A DNA stretch of 64,000 nucleotides from Balanoglossus misakiensis (Eukaryota; Hemichordata). The stretch lies in the NCBI GenBank assembly GCA_040954595.2, contig CM082595.2, positions 4,092,001-4,156,000 of the forward strand, written 5' to 3'. Position numbers and translations under genes: made by a program. Positions 49,242 to 60,877 of the stretch are shown one piece after another. The notes beneath the pieces are model-generated. The model had not been told where the DNA came from. It ran no database searches and saw only the letters and a list, made by a program, of their open reading frames with translations. Every line of letters begins with the position of its first letter. Position 1 is the stretch's first letter.

Positions 49242-51877
49242 CGTGCGTTCCCCGCACCCTGCAAATGATGGACGCTGATAACAGGTGGAATATCGCCACG
49301 TAAAGTGAACGCTAATTGCGATCCCGGGCAGACAGGAGACGTCTGAGCTGTCAGGAAGCGGTGTGAGGGTATTAGCAATGCATGCGTGCACGTCATAGAT
49401 GAAATACCGCTCTGGGCTGTGACGTAGACATGGTGTTATTATGGGGCGATTTCAATTAAAACCCCAGGAAGCAACTGTCCCTATGATATACCGCAGGAAC
49501 TAGTGAAAATGACGACGCGATATTAACTTGTAAAAATAGGATACACCAAATGAAGTTAGCACAAAAATAGCTCTAACAAATTTTCGGTTAAAAGATAACT
49601 ATTCTCGTTTAAAAATATCACCTCTACAGCAGAGTCGCAGTGACTGGAAAATCTGCCGACACAGCAGGACACCTATTGACACTAATTGACCCGGAACAGC
49701 CGGGCTGTCAATCAACCACCGACGTGAAACGCGCTCTGAGCAGTTGCCATGGATCTGTCGAGTCTTACACGAACGTGTCTTGAAACACCGAGGCGACAGA
49801 TCAGCTGTGCGGAGCGCTTGCGTCCAACACGGTGGCAAGAAAGCGGTGGTAGAAAATCATTTTTGGGGGGACAAAAGTAGGTAGTTTCTTGTCCTTAAAT
49901 AAATTCTCGTGTGTCAATTAACGAATCCACGAGTCCACACAACAGGTGCTGAGAAGTATATCACGCGCCCCGTGGCGTGTATTAAGTGGCGAGCGTGCGC
50001 TCACTGCGAGCTGATATGCCTCCAATGAAAAACCGGTCTCCCTGGCACACGGTCGCGATACATTCGATCTCGTCTTCTGAGTTCCGCAAGTAGGCATATA
50101 TATTGATATAGCAAATTGTTTTTTTTGTGCTATTTTTGTGAAACGGAATTTATTCCTCCTGATTGTATTCATAAATTAGACAGAAACGATCTGTAAATTC
50201 TCTCTTGTCATTTTAAACATATGGAATTTTCTGCTTGTTTCTGCCATATTTATTTCTCTTTGAAAACTGATTCCCTTTTGGCCGACATGGTCACATCTCT
50301 GACGCATGCGGTGACCACACCAGAAAGTGATTGCTTAAAGGCACATGAGCTGCAACTGGATAAAAAAATTAAAGTTTTAAATAATCTCATATATGCTTTT
50401 AATCATGTCTATTTAAGCAATAAAACACCCCCAGCCATGGTATATCACGAGATTTTGACCAGTTCACGACATATACGCACGAGCGATAGCGAGTGCGTAT
50501 ATGGAGTTGAACTGGTCAAAATCGAGTGGTATACCATGGCTGGGGGTGTTTTATTGCTATTATATTATGCCAGTATATTGAAACTTTGCATAAAACATTT
50601 TAAAAAGGCATTTTCTTTAACTATGATATATGACTGTGGTATATGGCTAATATATCACGGTCACGTGTCGTGTCTCGACCAATCAAATAGCGTGATTTAC
50701 ACCATCAATATACTGGTATAATATAATAAATGATATTTCATGATAATATATCAAGCTCAACACTTATTTATGACAAAATGGCCAAAAATTGAAGAAAACG
50801 AAAATTCCTGCAATTTTTAAAAAAATGCAATATTGGAATGAAAAAGGAAAATATAATGTCTCAGCGGTGTACATTTACTTCCATGAGCTCAAGTGGATGA
50901 GATCATGTTTTGTTTATAAAGTTTCATAACCGGAAATGCAACATTTTCGTTGTTTTTTGCATTTTCCCACGGTGGCGGCCATAATCGCTTGCGGCAAAGC
51001 TTTATTATTTATCTGCTTAGAACTTGCATATGCACTCATATTTAGGGTTTATAACGCTTGTGTTTAGTTCACTGCATTCATCTGCATAGACTAATGGTAG
51101 TACAGTTTGAAACAAAAGTTATGAAAATTATCCCCAAAGTTGCAGCTTACGTGCCTTTAAGATCCCTGTTGAAATTAAAATTGAAACGGTAATTATGGAT
51201 AATTTAAAAATGCAAATATTTCTTACGGGTCTTTTTCCTCGGCTACCCTAAGTGTTAAGCTCTCTCCTAGCTGACTGGTCTAAAACACTTATCCAGTTGG
51301 CGGTCCAGTGGTCGCTGGGGAAGGGGTGGGGTCTGTTTTATGTAAGCGTTTTATTAAGGCTCCGTAGAACCAGCCGCGCAAAACACGCAAGTGATGCGTA
51401 GCCACATTTTCACGTATCACCTTACGCGTTAACAGTTGTGCTTGTTCAAGTGGAAACGGATCTCTGGGCGCAGAAGTTGACTTTTGGCTCCCGGAATTTT
51501 TATTTTTGTCGCCGGAGAAAAAAAAGTGCTTCGATAGGCTTCAGTGGTTTTCTTCCATAGAAGAAATCCTGAAAAGTAAACGTGGTACAGTTTAAGCGTG
51601 ATACGGTGCTTTGGTGCCGCATGCCAGCGGCGCTCGGGCGTGCAGGCCTTTCTCAACGGGACATTCACATATACCCCCGCACGAGTGGCCGTATCGTTTA
51701 AGTCAAATCTCGACGCGCATCAAAAGGGCACCACGCAAATCCAAGGTTAAAGAGATATATTTCCTAACAGCCTCTGAGGAACCAATTAGAAATTGATCCA
51801 TGTTTTCATAACGTATCATTTCATTCTTTGCGGGCGGCTAAGTTGTACAAAATACGTCGAAGATAAATACACTAATC
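49242..51877. other. Intergenic region between TTC34 and the 306-residue gene (head to head)
   Basis: Should hold both promoters. A large imperfect palindrome occupies 50416-50558 and its surroundings look transposon-derived. The 166-codon frame at 50221-50721 reads through that palindrome and has no gene features. No other coding sequence supported. Confidence 0.5.
50416..50558. mobile_element. Palindromic (foldback) element
   Basis: The arms start AGCAATAAAACACCCCCAGC and return inverted as GCTGGGGGTGTTTTATTGCT. Pairing continues through CCATGGTATA, TTTTGACCAGTT and ATATACGCAC with few mismatches to a short loop near GCGATAGC. Over 60 bp per arm could pair. It is probably a MITE or the core of one; surrounding sequence (ACCAATCAAATAGCGTGAT) may belong to the same element. 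Confidence 0.75.
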
Positions 51878-53485
51878 ATGATGGCCGAAGTTGGCGATTG
51901 TGCCGGACAAGGTCTACATAGAGGGGAAGAAGACGACACTAAAGCGAGACTCAGAATGTATTGGGTATGTAGTTGTCATGAAGAACCATTGCCACTAATG
52001 TTGTGGGTAATGATATTGCATATTTCAGTTCATTAGGGACTGTATTCTTGTGTATTTAAACTATATTTTGATAACCGACTGTACCAGGGTATAAAATCAC
52101 CAGTACAAGGCTTAGCACCGATTGGACCCCCAAAAATAACTTCAGCCATGTTTTTGTGCAACAATAGGACGAGAAGCAGAGTGAATTACTTGGCCATCTT
52201 ATTGCCATGGAGACGGAAGAAATGCGTCAGAGAGATTCCATAAGAAGTGCTCTGATTCGTCGAATGCACGAAATAAACAAATATCGATCGTCTCTGCAAG
52301 ATGGCGGCCAGAGAAATGAAGGTGAATATCATTCATTCATTCATTCATTCATTCAAAATAGACAGGCAATTTCACGTTTGCTTGTATCATACGATATTTT
52401 CCAGAGCATGTGGAACTCTATTGGCCGGCAACCAGGGACAAAATACACGTCAGCGTGAAGTCAGACACCAGTGTTCAAGAACTCTGTCTATTTGCTTCCA
52501 CATACTTCGCCATTCCTGATACAGACACTGTAAGTTCAAGTATATCATGTTTAATTTTAAAACCTTGATGTTTTGGGAATCCGCTGGATGTCATTCTTAT
52601 AACACTACAAATTATTCAATAAAATGTTTTTATGGTTTCAGGTTATGTTAACTGACAAAAATAACGGCTTTCTGCACGGTTCTATGACAATGTCCATCTT
52701 CAGACCAAGAAATAACGAATCTGTGGTGCCAACGCTGACCATAAGAGTGCCGAGCATTGAAGAGAAAATTGGTGAGTTCGACAATTATTTTAACCTTTTC
52801 ACCACCAGTTCCGTCTTTAGAGGAGGTCGTATAGTGCATTTTGATGTGGTAAGATAAGGTCGACCAGTAGTTTTGATGAATGTTTATTTGATTTTTGTTT
52901 GTGTTTTACTATTATTTTTTCCTGAATGGAATGTGTAAAGCTGCCTATGAAAGGCGATGGCAACAGAAACTGAAGAAAGTCCGAGAAACGCAGAGTAAAG
53001 ATTGGGCCACGTTCAAGGTGCGTGAGTTCTTACAATGTACCGTACTATGAAAACCCTATCTCCGTTCTTTGACGTATTTTCAGCATATGGTTTCGTGTAC
53101 ATTTGATTTGTTTAAAATCATTTTCACGTTTGTTCAGGAGAAAGTGAACCAAGGCCAATTTATAAGCTTTGTTGATATTCCGTGGCCATCTTGGATACTG
53201 ACGGACATCTTTGAGACAATCCACCAATCAGAGGACACGCGCCCGATGACGCTGTCTCCTGTGACTGAACTGGCCAATCATATCCTGGGAACCGTGTTGT
53301 CGTCATCATTTGAAGAGAAGCAACAAAAGTACTTGAAGTTACTCGAGACATGGCAGTGTGATGGCTTTATGAGTCACTATGGGAACGTGTTGTTCGATGA
53401 CGACATCCAATACATCAAAAGTCGACTTTGCAGAATTGAGAACGATGTTCAAAAATTGTTCGATTATCTCGAAAAAAATATGTAA
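51878..53485 (+). CDS. Unrecognised 306-residue protein with IPWP motif and coiled-coil segments
   Basis: Six exons: 51878-51964, 52168-52321, 52405-52529, 52642-52771, 52941-53017, 53138-53485; phases agree throughout. It begins MMAEVGDCAG; the second Met at 51881 is an equally possible start. Residues about 30-80 (DEKQSELLGHLIAMETEEMR onward) are strongly helical and charged. About 80-167 looks beta-rich (HVELYWPATRDKIHVSVK, SMTMSIFRPRNNESVVPTLT). Residues 167-192 (AYERRWQQKLKKVRETQSKD) are a basic helix. Exon 6 has FISFVDIPWPSWILTDIFE, then TRPMTLSPVTELANHIL, and ends in a helix LCRIENDVQKLFDYLEKNM. No signal peptide or membrane helix. I cannot name the family; the IPWP segment recalls short motifs near J-domain-type proteins, but no HPD motif is present. 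Introns are compact (76-203 nt). Confidence 0.8.
52330..52355. repeat. ATTC tetranucleotide microsatellite
   Basis: A short CATT run in the intron after exon 52168-52321 of the unrecognised gene. Confidence 0.8.
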
Positions 53486-55116
53486 ATATTATATTCTAAA
53501 ACTTCTTGTCTGAAATAGCGAATTTTATTGTGAGCGTGCTTGAGTGTTGTGCAAGTCTTTCTCTCTCGACCCTTAGTTTTAGCAGTCACTGATTTTTTCA
53601 ACTTTATCCTTTGTATGTTGTAAGCATTACTTCAGTTTGTGAGCCCCCCTTTCGGGAAACGGCTTCCTGCAAGAAATCCTATTTACCAATCGCTCAAAAC
53701 CTTTCTGGTAATCTCATTTGACAGCCCGGAACTGAACAAAATAATTTGCATATTATGGTATCTCCACCCAGGTGAGAATCGCCACGAGGTATGAATATTC
53801 AATCAGTTCCGCTTTTCAGCAACGTGTCAAGTTTCTCCGTTGAAGCCCGGCCATTCCAGTCGTTGCCTCTGCAGATTGTTGTGCATAACGTAAGTAAAAC
53901 TGTTTTATTCTGGGTTTCTCCTACGTCCAGGAGTATTTGGGCCTAGGTAGCTGTGGTAGCTATTGGTTATTTACAACGAGGTTCGGTTGTACAAGTGTGA
54001 TGTTTTGCTAAACCAGGACCACTTCATTGAAAACATCTAAACGCCCTCACACCCGGCTTGTAAAAATCTGTAAAAAAATATGTCCGCTCCAACACGTCAC
54101 TTGTAACATTTTTACGCCCTCACACGTCACTTGTAAAATATAACAAGACTGCGTACTTTTGAAATATCCATATGATATGCTGGTCTGAATTGAACCATTA
54201 TCCAGTGTTAATACTCCTGATTTCTAAAATACAACTAAGTTCTTTGTTAGGATGAAGTTTATGGCTGAGACATTTTATACAGTCATATATAGAACTAGAA
54301 AGTTGCATGTTTTCTCAGTTTTACATTGTACTGTGGAAAATAATGCCACATTTTCATGTCATGTTATCAAGATCTAAAACAATGCAATCATGATGAGTGA
54401 TTATGTAGGTTCAGTACTTAAACTTTTTTAGCATGTACAATGTTGGTTGTGCTTTTAGATGTACATGTTGCAAAATTGTGCTAATCAACATGATTCAGAA
54501 CAGAAGACAATAATACAAAGCAGTTATTCTACATCCAAATTTTATTGGCTAAGATAAATGTTCTACATGAAGACAAAAAAAGTTCAAATCATAACATGTT
54601 AAGTGCTTACACACCACTCGTCAAAACAATCTGACGAGGTTTATTTTGTGTTCATAAAGACAGCTCACGGACTATCTATACAACAAAGATTACAGACAAC
54701 TGTAGATTATTACACTTTTGTAATATATAGCAACTCACAGATTAACTGAAAAATTACATAGTTTCTACTTGCAGTGATCAACTCTTAAAACCAAACATGA
54801 CATTAAAATAATACTGAAATAATATTTTTAATACATCATACAATATATCTTTTTCAGTCAATCAAGCTGATCAACTTGTCACCACTTCTCATGACGATGG
54901 ATATTTTGATTAGTAACTTCAAAATATTGACATCACTGCAAAAATCATGCTAGTCACAGAGAAAAAATATTAGTTATTACAAGATGAAAAGATTATTGTT
55001 AATACAGCAAATTGATTTTATCTATTTCAAAACTGAACAAGACTATCTTAACCTGGGTGTGGGAAAGAACATGACAAAATCAACCTTTTTCTTTCCTTTC
55101 TAACATTCAAGAGAGC
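53486..55116. other. Tail-to-tail spacer
   Basis: 3' UTRs of the plus-strand 306-residue gene and the minus-strand TPR-MYND gene (minus AATAAA at 54541-54546). A GTAAGT donor-like site at 53891, preceded by a C/T-rich stretch, could end a stray exon, but no partner exon was found. AT-rich, no gene supported. Confidence 0.5.
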
Positions 55117-58100
55117 TTAAGGACGACAATTAGTTTTGTGTCCTTTCTCCCAAGCCATGAGTTGACACTCTTTGGAGCAGTAGATGGCTTCGCAGTTTGC
55201 ACATCGTTTTAATTTTTGCCCTTCCCCCTTTTGGCAATACCCGCAACGTTTGATCGATTCCATTCCTCCGAATCCACGATAAGTGACTAGGACCTGTAGG
55301 TAAAATGATAAACTAGTTTTAAGTGTGGATGGACATACATACATAGATACATAGATACACACACACATACATACATATAACATACATACATACATACATT
55401 ACATACATACATACATTACATACATACATAAATACTAGTACATCATACATCATACATACATACATGCACACATGCATTTGTCCATGTTAAGTAGTTTTGA
55501 TTGTTTAAAGATGCTAACTAATAGTATATGCAACTGAAATCATAATGTAGCTTCAAAACTATAACTACAAATAAATAATGTGCCCATTTTTTCTACTCAT
55601 AATACATGTACACAATATCAACTCACCTTTTCCATGTGGCTTTCAAACATTGGCTGGTCACTTTCCAATGCCACACAACGAGAAATATCCACTAGAGCTC
55701 TTTGAAAATGATCTATTTCGAACAATGCCTTCGAACGACGATACATAGCTTTGACAACCAGTGGTGTGATCAGGGGTTCTCCAGCTGCAATAAAAAAAAA
55801 GACATTGTGGTATGCGTCGCCAAGAGATGACAAACTGATGCAAATGCAAGTCATATGGCTTAATGGTGAGGATTTTAGAAGATAGGGAAGTATTTTATTG
55901 TGGAAAAAAAATTGTGAAATTTAGCAGCTATAGAAGCTTTAATGTTTAAATGAAAGAACAGCTGTGTGAATGTCAGCAACCAGAGTGAAAGCGTAACCTG
56001 TAAAGCAAAGAATATTCTATGTTTCACTGCAAAGATGAAGAGTTTGCCTGCAACAAGCTTAACCCTTTCACCCCCAGTTCCCTCTTTAGAGGTCCAACCT
56101 TACCATAGAAAACAATGGGTTTGGACTGAACCATGGTGGTGAAAGGGTTAATACACACAAGTGTCTACTACATGATGTGAAAAATGCACCCAACACCTCA
56201 AGCAGGAGACAGCCAATCAGTACGAAACTCAGTACCTTTTCTGGCCTCAAATATCTCGGCACAACTGTCGCAGCCTTGGTGCTTATATGGGACACTCAGT
56301 AAAATGTCATTGACTTGATCTATCGGTACAAGAAAAGGCGATCATGCAATTGTATACCATTGTATAATTATGACTTGAATTTGACTTAAAGGGGCACATC
56401 TTTCATCAGCTTTACCTAAAAGAAAATTGATTAAATTGATAAAGACTTCAATGGAAAACAAAGGCTACATTAACATGTGAAGTCATCAGAAGTAATGTGA
56501 GAACCAGGTATTGAAAATTGCCCCTTAGACAATTGTGTCCATGGTATTCTCCTAAATACCACAGTTTCCACTATTAATAGGCAGTGTAGGGTGTCAAGTA
56601 CTTGATATATCCACCCACGCAAACAACAGTATCAAGACGGTTACCCCCTGTACATTACCACATGGATATTTCCCATCCACCACTTGGGGCAAGGGATGGG
56701 GATAACATGCCCAGGGGGTAACTGACCTAGAACCCTAACAACAGAATGATACCTACAGTCTAAACATCGTGCTATGGCTTGATCACAATCATCGACAGCT
56801 TTTCGATATTCCTTCAAATACAGATAACATTGAGCTCGGTTGCAAAGCAGTGTCGCTGGAAGAACATGCCTGTATGAAATAGAAAAGGTCAAAGGTTATC
56901 TTGCAGGATACGTTACATGTACACAGCCAATACAGTCGAACCTGTCTATAGTGGCCAGTCAAGGGACTTTCCTAAACTGGCCTCTGCAACATAGTGGCTA
57001 CTATATAGAGGTGGCCACTAACACAGGTTTGACAGTAGTTCACTGCACATGAATGCAAGTTCTGAATTTCTATAGACTGTAATTTGTGAATCAACAATCA
57101 GCATCTCTCGCCTAAAAAAACTCTGAAAACTAAGAACACACACAAATGCATATACTCATAACACATTAAAGGGACAAAGTCTCTCTCTGGCTGCCCCTTT
57201 TCCATTAATTATGTTTGATACAAGACACCATTTATGTTAATGTAAATGTGGATATATAGTGAATCAATGATCAACCACACAAAACTTCCATCCCGCTTGT
57301 ATGATATGAGAGTAAAAACTCGCCCAAAATGAATAAATGGTAAAGAACGATTATTCATTTTGGCGAGTTTTTCACTCTCCTGTCTATAGGAGGGATGGAA
57401 GTTGTGTGTGGTTGAACATTCATTCACTATATATCCACATGTAGAATGCATAAATGGTGTCTTGTATCAAATATAATTAATGGAAAAAAATGGCAGCGGG
57501 AGAGAGACTTTGTCCCTTTAATCAAAATCATGTTCTCACCAGCGTTGTTTTTTAATATGATTGTTTCCATGGGAATTACCATCTGAGTGTGTACAGCTAT
57601 GGCCCTTGGAAGAATTTGGCGGGCATATCCGAATGGCTTCCGTGTATTTTTCTAAAGCTTCTTGGTATGCACCCTTTTTAAAAAATTCGTTGCCTTCCGC
57701 TTTCAACTCTTCTGTTTTCTCACGGTCCACGACGATCAACTCAACGTCTTTTTGAAAGTCTTTTTCGGCCTTCTTCCATAGGCTGGAAAGGGAAAGAGAA
57801 AATGATGATCCCGTTTCCCAAAAACACCTGACACACCAAATTGAACTTTTTCATACACTTTTTACCCGAACACCTCACACACTGAATTTAGCTTCTTCAA
57901 TTTGTTTTAAATGAAGAGAGTAAGTAATAATGTGTTTGAATAACTCAAGTTATGCACAGACAAAATCAGTCTAAAGGTTCTACAGCACAAACAATAATGA
58001 CAATTTCTAGTATGTAGCTAACACTGGTATTTTACCCATAATCAGAAAAGACACAATAAACTTACAATGAAGCAGATTTGTTATAATTTCTTCGTATGTC

Positions 58101-60877
58101 TTGAATGTGTTTAGAAGTCAATTCCTGTAAAAGTAACACAATCTTAGATTAGTGGAAAAGTATCATAAACTCTATAATATTCACAAAATATCGCCATGTA
58201 TGGATGAGGGTTCCATGCATCGAGGAAAATGTGTCAATGACTTACAGATCTGTGAAAATCTTCTAAGAAGTAGAGTTCTCGGGGACCCAAGAACTTGATC
58301 AAAGTCGAGGCTGACGGTCCTTCAGAGAACAGGACACAGCACGTTAAGGCATGGTTTACGATTTGTACAACTGTGCCGTTCATATGCATTGCCACAGCTC
58401 GAAGGAGATCCTGAAAATAAAAAAAAAGAATGAAAATTATTTAAGGAATGCCACAGTGATGTATTTCTTTACGTAAAAAATCAAAAATCTTATACTGGTA
58501 TCTTTTGATATAACCCCATTTTCTATAAACCATTTTATTTGTCTTTACATACCTCACTTTGGCCAACTTTATTTTTAACTTTTCCACTGTGTAAAGCCAG
58601 GTTGGCACAGGTTTGCAGGAGATTTACGACATTTTCCTTCAAGGGGTAGTACACTGTGAAAACAGCAATGAATAGGAGTTAGATATATATGTAGAACACC
58701 AGCGTTTACTGATGCCTTGAACCCAAAATGTTTCAATTTTTACAGATCTGTGAAAATCTAAGAATTAGACTTCTTGGTGACTTGAGAACTTGACAAAAGT
58801 CACAGCAGAAGTACCTTCAGAGAAAAGGACATTCATACCCAGTGCCCACACTACAGACCACGCTTCATCTATGACACAGCCCTGAAAAGAAGGACAAGAC
58901 ATTAGAATAGGTACAGTACTAACCTCCAATTTCCAGAATTCTCACAATGTTGTGTTCCTGCACAAGAGTCCACGCCATGTCTTCGTTCAGGACCATCGAA
59001 CAAAGTATTTTTGAAGACTGTTCTGTCATGTACACATCGTGCGCCGTGACGGGTGGTGTTCTGAGCCATCTCATAAGAGCCTAGGAAAAACAGAAAACAA
59101 AACATAAGTCCCTGCATCACTGTGTAACTTCCATGTGTGTGATTTGTATTTGTCTATTGTCATTCACCAATATTCAGAGAAAGCAGTCTTTCTCTACAAA
59201 GGACCGATCTTCTTTTGTGAGATGAAGTATCATGTAAAATTTGTGGTAAAAATGGCAATGCTCCTTTACCTTCATTGTTACTGGGTCTTTTAAAATTAGT
59301 TGTCGATGTCGGTCATTCAGCTCAGCGCACAATCGTAACATTTTAATACTCTGCGACTGTAACGTATGGCTCCATTTCATGGCAACGTTTAGCATTTCCT
59401 GGTCATCTTGGAACGGTTTGTAGCCGAGCGATATGATGGTTTTCTCGTTACTATACGGCATAAGTCCCCCATGGTTGGAGGCCAGTATGTGCATTTCAAA
59501 GTCATTGGGGTTGTCCTTGGCCCATTTGTACAAGAGCTTGGCGGCAGTGTCTTTGTAGATCAACTTGCCCAGTTTGTGAATGGCTCCGCAGAAGACCGCT
59601 CTCTCACATGCTTCTTGGCTTTTTTCCGACAGGTGGCAGAGTGCTCGCACTGAAGTACAGGTTATCAGCACGCACGGTTCCTCAGCTGAAAGAAGAATCA
59701 AAAAGAAGATTCCCTAGTGAATTTGCTCAGGTAATCATAGTTTATAAGCTAGAGCAGCTGTAGACATACATTTCTTTTCTGAAGCTTTCTATAGATTTAT
59801 CATCTACATCTCTTACACCAGAGAGAAACTTGATGACTGCTGAATTTCAGTCCAGTCTTGCATTTAGTTGTTGACCTTTGCACCCAGCTTTCACAAGAGC
59901 TGACTAACTGCATGTAGGTTCTACCATACAATGTACCCCCCCCTTCCCCTGGACATCTGCCTAACAGACATCACCCTTACCATAACTAACTTGTACTATA
60001 GTGAGAAACTGCATTAGAATTGAAAACATCATTTACCGTTCACAAAAGTCATCATTGCTTCCACGTTGCCGTTTTTCAACATTTTGGGCAGATAAACCTT
60101 GATGAAACTGGTGGTCTCCGAATTGTAGAACAACTTGACTATGTTTGAGAGGAGATCGATGCAGTAGTAGTGGACCAAATACCATGGGATTTCATTCTCC
60201 GTGTCTGTCGGGGCGATGATCCCCCTCTCGATTTTGTGGTCGTCCCGTTCGAAGTACAACTCCGGTATTCGTACTTGCAGGATTTTTGTTGCTATTCGGG
60301 TTATCCCAGCCTTGATGAGCACTTGGACATTGTCAATGCGTTTGTTGTCCTCATGTTTCTGTGTAGGAAATAAAGGTGGGGGTCTGTCATGTTAGACTGC
60401 TAATGCCACACCTGGGTTACTGGGTACAGGCAGGTTTGACCATGCATCATCAGCGCCACATCAGATACTAGAGTCGAGGATACCGAGACTCGATTCTAGA
60501 TATGTCTTAGCTGCAATGAAGGGTGCTGCCAGGTTGACTGGTGTGTTCCCAGTCAACGTAGCAGCACCAGCTACAATCATTGCAGCTCGATTTGTCTATG
60601 TCATGAAATGTACATGTGTAATCAACATTACCAATAGGCTGGCTTTTTCTGCAACGACATCGCTGAGGTGTTTGATGGTATACGATTGGACTCTCTGCCA
60701 GCTTTTGTCGTGTTTTAAGGCAAGAACCATAGCCTCCACACCAGCTGCAGCGTCCGAGTCCGCATTTCCACCCGTTATATTGGAAAGGAGGGCTTTGATC
60801 TTCTTGAGTCTCTGGGTTTCCGTGTGAAAACGACCTGCGAAATCGCTGACATATTTCTGAATGTCTTCCCCTTTCAT
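55117..60877 (-). CDS. Helical-repeat (ARM-like) + TPR + MYND zinc-finger protein
   Basis: Twelve coding exons: 60632-60877, 60037-60358, 59270-59685, 58924-59080, 58553-58653, 58246-58410, 58066-58124, 57540-57782, 56757-56869, 56236-56319, 55627-55784, 55117-55293; 746 residues, all phases exact. The start is MKGEDIQKYVSDFAGRF; TTTTCAG eight nt upstream suggests a 5' UTR intron. Residues about 1-470 are leucine-rich helices (LLSNITGGNADSDAAAGVEA, SVRALCHLSEKSQEACERAV, RLCAELNDRHRQLILKDP, NVVNLLQTCANLALHSGK). Residues about 505-690 are TPRs (ELKAEGNEFFKKGAYQEALE, LLCNRAQCYLYLKEYRKAVD, YRRSKALFEIDHFQRALV), interrupted by a small segment with CDSC. The C-terminus is a MYND finger: C-x2-C (CGYC), C-x2-C (CANC), C-x3-C (CSKEC), then H-x3-C (HKTNC). 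TPR plus MYND suggests an adaptor or chaperone-cofactor role; I do not know a named orthologue. A decayed copy of exon 58246-58410 lies between exons 4 and 5. Confidence 0.87.
55325..55468. repeat. ACAT / CATA tetranucleotide microsatellite
   Basis: Long (ACAT)n and GATA/CATA run just upstream (in transcript sense) of the MYND exon. Simple sequence; the Cys/Tyr/Met-rich frames over it are artefacts. Confidence 0.9.
56059..56151. mobile_element. Short palindromic MITE, copy 2, with TTAA ends
   Basis: Bounded by TTAA on both sides: TTAACCCTTTCACCCCC at the left and GGTGGTGAAAGGGTTAA at the right, 93 bp in all, with the interior shared with 30290-30382. TTAA duplication is the signature of piggyBac-type insertion; no coding capacity. 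Confidence 0.75.
56931..57037. mobile_element. Pogo-like MITE, copy 2 (internally deleted)
   Basis: TACAGTCGAACCTGTCTATA at the left and ACAGGTTTGACAGTA at the right, TA-flanked. It matches 44791-44945 but lacks about 48 bp of the middle. In an intron of the TPR-MYND gene. Confidence 0.75.
57166..57521. mobile_element. 356-bp foldback MITE with TTAA target duplication
   Basis: Flanked by TTAA at 57166-57169 and 57518-57521. Ends AAAGGGACAAAGTCTCTCTC and GAGAGAGACTTTGTCCCTTT are inverted, and most of the element pairs (TTGATACAAGACACCATTTATG with its complement, GTGGATATATAGTGAATCAA with TTCATTCACTATATATCCAC, CATTTTGGCGAGTTTTT with AAAACTCGCCCAAAATG). It sits in an intron 18 nt from the donor of exon 57540-57782. 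Confidence 0.85.
58744..58881 (-). pseudogene. Decayed duplicate exon of the TPR-MYND gene
   Basis: On the minus strand this block ends like real exon 58246-58410: FSEGTSAVTFVKF against FSEGPSASTLIKF, then TTAGA..TTTTCACAGATCTGT against the same letters in the true exon. It keeps an acceptor-like TTTTCAG but has a TAA within the homologous frame, a deletion of about 27 nt and a ruined donor (GTAAAA for GTAAGT). Splicing it after exon 58924-59080 would also break phase. It is therefore a dead exon duplicate, not an alternative exon. Confidence 0.8.

Noticed and set aside
50221-50721. 166-codon open frame on the plus strand
   Set aside because: It reads straight through a large palindrome; the middle is the two arms of an inverted repeat. 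No domain and no splice support.
53760-53900. Donor-like site CATAAC|GTAAGT as first exon of a plus-strand gene
   Set aside because: No downstream plus-strand exon was found in the remaining window; a lone donor is weak evidence.
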